A stretch of 64,000 nucleotides of DNA, taken from positions 2,976,001-3,040,000 of the forward strand of contig NW_025408667.1 of assembly GCF_020360975.1 (NCBI RefSeq), read 5' to 3'. The notes under the pieces were generated by a model, which was not told where the DNA came from, ran no database searches, and saw only the letters and a program-made list of their open reading frames with translations. Shown here piece by piece: positions 60,419 to 64,000 of the stretch (within the stretch, counting starts at the first letter, position 1; each line of letters starts with the position of its first letter). Origin of the DNA: Hirsutella rhossiliensis. Taxonomy: Eukaryota > Ascomycota > Sordariomycetes > Hypocreales > Ophiocordycipitaceae. The translations under genes were made by a program, and so were the position numbers.

Positions 60419-63202
60419 GGCGAAGACGGAGCAATCGAAGTCGGACTTTGTCGTCGAGCTCGATGCCTCGTGGCAAAAGCTGGGGCGTCGCTTGGGAGAA
60501 GCGACTGTAACTAGCCTGGCCACCTTGCTAATCAGCTTGTGGACGGGCCGAAGTCGGTGCCGCCTCTCCATGGCGCAGCGCACGCCGGGCCCCAGACGAC
60601 CAGAGGGGATCGTCGACGTTGGGCCTGTGGAGGGAAGTATGATGAAGTACATACCGAGAGAGATCAAGCGAGCCGAGCGTCAGATTGCGGGATGGCCTGG
60701 TGAAGAGACTGGCAAAAAGACCTTGGGCAACGACTCTTCCAAGGCTCTTGGGCTCGTCCTGCCGCGAGTCGAGAGCCTGGTGCGTCCCCTTGGAGGCGAG
60801 ACACTGGGCGGAAATGCGAAGGCGGCGGCTCTGCGAGGGGCTTGAAGACGCAGGCAAGAACAGGCAAGGAGGCGATGAAGGTAGGCAGGATCAACAGACG
60901 CGGCGCTGTGCGGTGGTGGTGGTGATGATGGTGAAGGACTGGCTGGTTGTATTTGGTACCTAATCTCGAGGTTGGAGCTGGTGCTATGCCCGAAAGGGTA
61001 AGCTGAGGCGGCTCGGCAGTTAGCGCAGCCAAATGTGCCAGCAAGGAGTCACTGCGGGCGGGCGAGACCAACTTGCAAAAAGAAACGGGATATTCTCGTG
61101 CAGCAGTGACGCGGTGAAAAGGGCAGAAGAAGAAGCAAGTGGAGGTCAGTCTCTGTTGCGAGTGTCACGGATTGACAGGATATATGGAGCACTACCTAAG
61201 TACCGATACAGCAGCATGATGGGAGAGCGCCGAGCCAACGCGTACCTGACAGAGACTGCGCTCCTTCCCACCCCGAAGAGACGGAGTCCAGAGCCGTTGG
61301 TTGCCACTTGCAAACACCTACTGACAATCGGCATCTTTTCTCTGGTTTCGACAGTTGAAGTGGCTCAAGTCGTTTGCCAGGACACAAGGTATAGGTAACC
61401 AGAGACGATGCCGATGCCGGGTACTCGATACTTAGCTTAGGTAACCGGCTTTATGCGTCTGGTATATTGTTTACAACCTGTCAGTGCATGTCATTGCCGG
61501 AGAAACGGCCTGTGGATTCCAACCAGCCACAGCGAATATAGTACTAAGACACTCGCCACAATCAAGCTAGCTGTGGCGTCGTCATTCAACCATTCTCTCG
61601 ACCTTAACTATGGCGGACAAGCGCCCCTATCATCGATCTGCCGGGGCATCGCATTTCTTTCTCGAGGCCATTATATGTGGCGCAGATGACCACTTCGCCA
61701 ATGACTGTGAAGTCAAGCCGGCCTCTCCGCCTCATCATTGCTGTGAGTTTCAAGAACCTACAGCTACAATGAGCTACGCGGGCAGCCCAAGGCAGCGCTG
61801 TCGTCAAACCAATCAAATCATATCTGGCTCCAGTCTAAGCCAGAACTAGACGGAAAATTTCGCAACATGTCTTCGAATGGTATCTTGTGAAATTGCTGGG
61901 TGAATGAATGGCTTCCCTCCGATTTCGAAGCTCGAACACAGCGTCCCCCAGCATGTCATGATCTGTTCTGATCTAGCTTTCCAATAAATGCAGCTCTCCA
62001 ATGGTTGATTGAAATTCATTCCGTTATATTATGACTGTCGAACTTTTCCAGACTCATTGGTCTCCACTCTGAAGCTGGCCAGACGAAGGCCCAGCTGGCA
62101 CAAGAGCTGGCTGGATAGGGAGAGAAATAAAAAAAAAGAACCAGAAAAGTGCAAGGCCCTTAGCTGTGAGCTTATTTCTTCCACCTTGCTTGATCGCTCT
62201 ATATACACGAGGGAAGATTTCCTAATATGACCTTCTCTCACAAGGAACGTGAGGCAAAGAAGGGAAAGAAGCTGGAAAAGGAGCACGGTAGAGAGAAAAG
62301 AGGAGAGGGTCAAAATTAACAAAGCGCTGAAGAACTAACGGACGTGGGAAGATAAGGTCCTTTGATCCAAGGTCCTAGATCACCTCCGAGGATGGACGCA
62401 AAGGAAATATCCACGCCACGGCCGCTGTCGCATGTCTGTCTACGGCCATGGTCAAAACACACTGAAAGTTCTTTTTGTCAACGTTCTCTTTGTTCCGCAG
62501 AATTTGAGAGTCTTCAAGATGAAATCCACTTCGAAGATCGCTATTTCCCTCTTCGTATTTACCTTTTCGGATCGAATGCCAGCCTTGCAGCTTCGATAGA
62601 AAAGACTGGGGGGCCATATGAGAATCTCGCGGCAACGTCAGACCTACTGTCAGGAATGAACCACGATACGACGGATCCTAAAGGGGGTCACAAAGAAATG
62701 AGACGAGAAGCCAAAAATGCAGACGGATGTCGCACTGCCGCACTCCTAGCCCAGGATTGTTGAGCAAAGAATTTGCTTCGAACCTTGAAGCAGACCCGGT
62801 AAATAGCAAGACTCCAGCCATGCACCAGAAAGTTAAGGGGATAAAGAAAACCATCGGAAAGAGGTATCAAGACGTAGCCAAGAAGGCTTTGCACCAGAGT
62901 TGTGTTGAAACTACGGGGTGACGGAATGAATGACGGGTTTGATTGCGCCCACTGAGCTTCCCGCGGTTGTCCACCCCCTTTACCGGATACCTGCAATCAA
63001 GGTCGTCATCCAATTTCCGACATACCTTAGGATCGAAACACTAGTAGAACACATAAGAAAGCCCATACAGTTACCTCGTGACCGGACGAACAAGAGGCCT
63101 TCTCGAACTAATTAAACCGATCTCTTGTTTTTCGAGGCTGCAAAATATGCGGCTATTATTAGCCGGCTTCGCCACAGATGCAGTCTGCGACTCTGCGTGG
63201 TT
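60419..63202. other. gene-poor, increasingly AT-rich region
   Basis: 2.8 kb without a supportable gene. The left part is the Stu2 promoter. A plus-strand frame to 60845 has no family and overlaps the promoter. From about 61.4 kb A/T content rises visibly, and open frames are short with no recognised protein. It may be a decayed or intergenic segment bordering the partial membrane-protein gene. Confidence 0.5.
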
Positions 63203-64000
63203 TCATCTGGGATAAAATGCCATAATCATATGCCAATGAAGATACGAAGCAAGCAAGAACAACCAGGTAGCGGAAGTAAACGCAATCGCAGACATGAGAG
63301 GTTCTCCTGGGGTCAGCAGAGTAAATATGCCAGACAAAGACAGCGATATTGCGCCAACCATATTCCAGAATGAGGCATGCCAAGCCAGTGACAAGATAGC
63401 GGGCTTATACCAGCTCGTTTGGGCCAGTATAATTAACCGTAAACTCCCGGCAGCAAGGCATGCCCCGCCAATAACCAGAGGGAGAAGGACAGCGTTTTGG
63501 AGTTTTGAGGGGAAGTCGGGTGAAGAAGGATCGCCGAGTATACTGGGAAAACCAGCTATCGCTGAGCTATTCAGGATCACGCCCCCGACAACTGAGATGA
63601 GACCCGCCTGGAAGGCTGGGTTCGGCAGGTAAAGGGATTTGAATTCTGCCCAAGGCGGCCACCAAATCCACTCTTTCTTCCCCAGCAGAGGCGGAAAGTA
63701 TTTGGTCGTCGATGGCTGATTTTCTTCTTTGTTTAATCGGCCGTCACTATCAGAGCTCCGGTTTGAGTTGAAAGCAGCGAATATTGCCAAGCTGCCACCG
63801 AGGAGGAATATAACTGCACCAGTTGTAACAGCAACCGAAAACCCAAGACGCGTCTCGCCACCAGAGGCCGTTTCGGGAAGGATAACTGGTAGTAGCTTGA
63901 AAGAGGAGCTGACGATAAATGATATACTCCCGGCGAAGAATAAGACCGCCACTATCCACTGTGCGTCCGTATACGGGAAAACCGTACATATTCTCCTTAG
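63203..64000 (-). CDS. fungal integral membrane protein of unknown function (partial, 5' end beyond window)
   Basis: The minus-strand frame is open from the window edge (64000) to a stop at 63203-63205, giving the last 265 residues. It runs through without an intron here. About six hydrophobic segments are visible, among them WIVAVLFFAGSISFIVSSSF, AVTTGAVIFLLGGSLAIFAAF, AFQAGLISVVGGVILNSSAI, LLPLVIGGACLAAGSLRLI, FWNMVGAISLSLSGIFTLL and a last one ending LASYLHWHMIMAFYPR. CTVFPYTDAQW just before the first segment and the closing 'LASYLHWHM' resemble a family of uncharacterised ascomycete membrane proteins; this is from memory and not searched. Codon use is less GC-biased than in the other genes of the window, consistent with the AT-rich surroundings. 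The start, first exon and function cannot be determined from this window. Confidence 0.75.
   Translation of the reverse strand, partial: LRRICTVFPYTDAQWIVAVLFFAGSISFIVSSSFKLLPVILPETASGGETRLGFSVAVTTGAVIFLLGGSLAIFAAFNSNRSSDSDGRLNKEENQPSTTKYFPPLLGKKEWIWWPPWAEFKSLYLPNPAFQAGLISVVGGVILNSSAIAGFPSILGDPSSPDFPSKLQNAVLLPLVIGGACLAAGSLRLIILAQTSWYKPAILSLAWHASFWNMVGAISLSLSGIFTLLTPGEPLMSAIAFTSATWLFLLASYLHWHMIMAFYPR

Noticed and set aside
60363..60845. 160-codon plus-strand frame starting at the Stu2 start
   Set aside because: It overlaps the first Stu2 exon in antisense and the promoter after it. No motif or family is seen.
61610..61849. 79-codon plus-strand frame in the AT-rich region
   Set aside because: It has an ATG and mixed residues, but there is no homologue I know, no neighbouring exons and no promoter-like context.

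Overview
The window is nuclear DNA of a filamentous ascomycete (Pezizomycotina). Genes are GC-rich and carry short GT-AG introns of about 50-140 bases with CTRAY-type branch points. The gene set (asn2-type asparagine synthetase, plasma-membrane syntaxin, Tom70, Upf1, Pex19, a CNT nucleoside transporter, Vps13) and the codon bias fit Sordariomycetes, probably Hypocreales. That placement is inferred from family resemblance, not from a search. No rRNA gene, CRISPR array, transposase, reverse transcriptase or secondary-metabolite core gene was seen.

Layout, left to right. 1-8 kb: peroxisomal 3-ketoacyl-CoA thiolase (+), a SulP/SLC26 anion transporter with a STAS domain (+), and an F-box-like protein (+). 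8-14 kb: aminodeoxychorismate lyase (-), TOM70 (+), plasma-membrane syntaxin (-). 15.6-24 kb: IMP4 (-), UPF1 (+), GH47 alpha-mannosidase (+). 24-33 kb: a DnaJ membrane protein (+), mitochondrial porin (-), asparagine synthetase (-), UBC9 (-). 33-39 kb: PEX19 (+), a conserved-looking protein of unknown function (-), CNT nucleoside transporter (-). 39-43 kb: an unusually long gene-free stretch. 43-52.5 kb: VPS13 (-). 53-60.4 kb: a GH43 glycosidase (-), a TMEM69/DUF3429-like mitochondrial membrane protein (+), and an XMAP215/Stu2-type microtubule polymerase (-). From about 61 kb the sequence is visibly more AT-rich and gene-poor. It ends in a multi-pass membrane protein cut by the window edge (-).

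These are mostly single-copy housekeeping genes side by side, not an operon or biosynthetic cluster. Functional links are loose: peroxisome (thiolase with a PTS2 signal, PEX19), mitochondrion (TOM70, porin, the DnaJ and TMEM69-like proteins), RNA (IMP4, UPF1) and membrane traffic (syntaxin, VPS13). Exon boundaries were assigned by eye from splice sites and family alignment, and each multi-exon model was checked to keep frame.

I did not find a convincing undescribed system. The best leads are a short protein-like minus-strand frame at 36.55-36.67 kb that fits no called gene, a tRNA-like element at 28.13-28.26 kb, a dispersed intergenic 9-mer, five tiny 5' exons in the asparagine synthetase gene, a 6-base initial exon in IMP4, and a gene-free 3.8 kb stretch.
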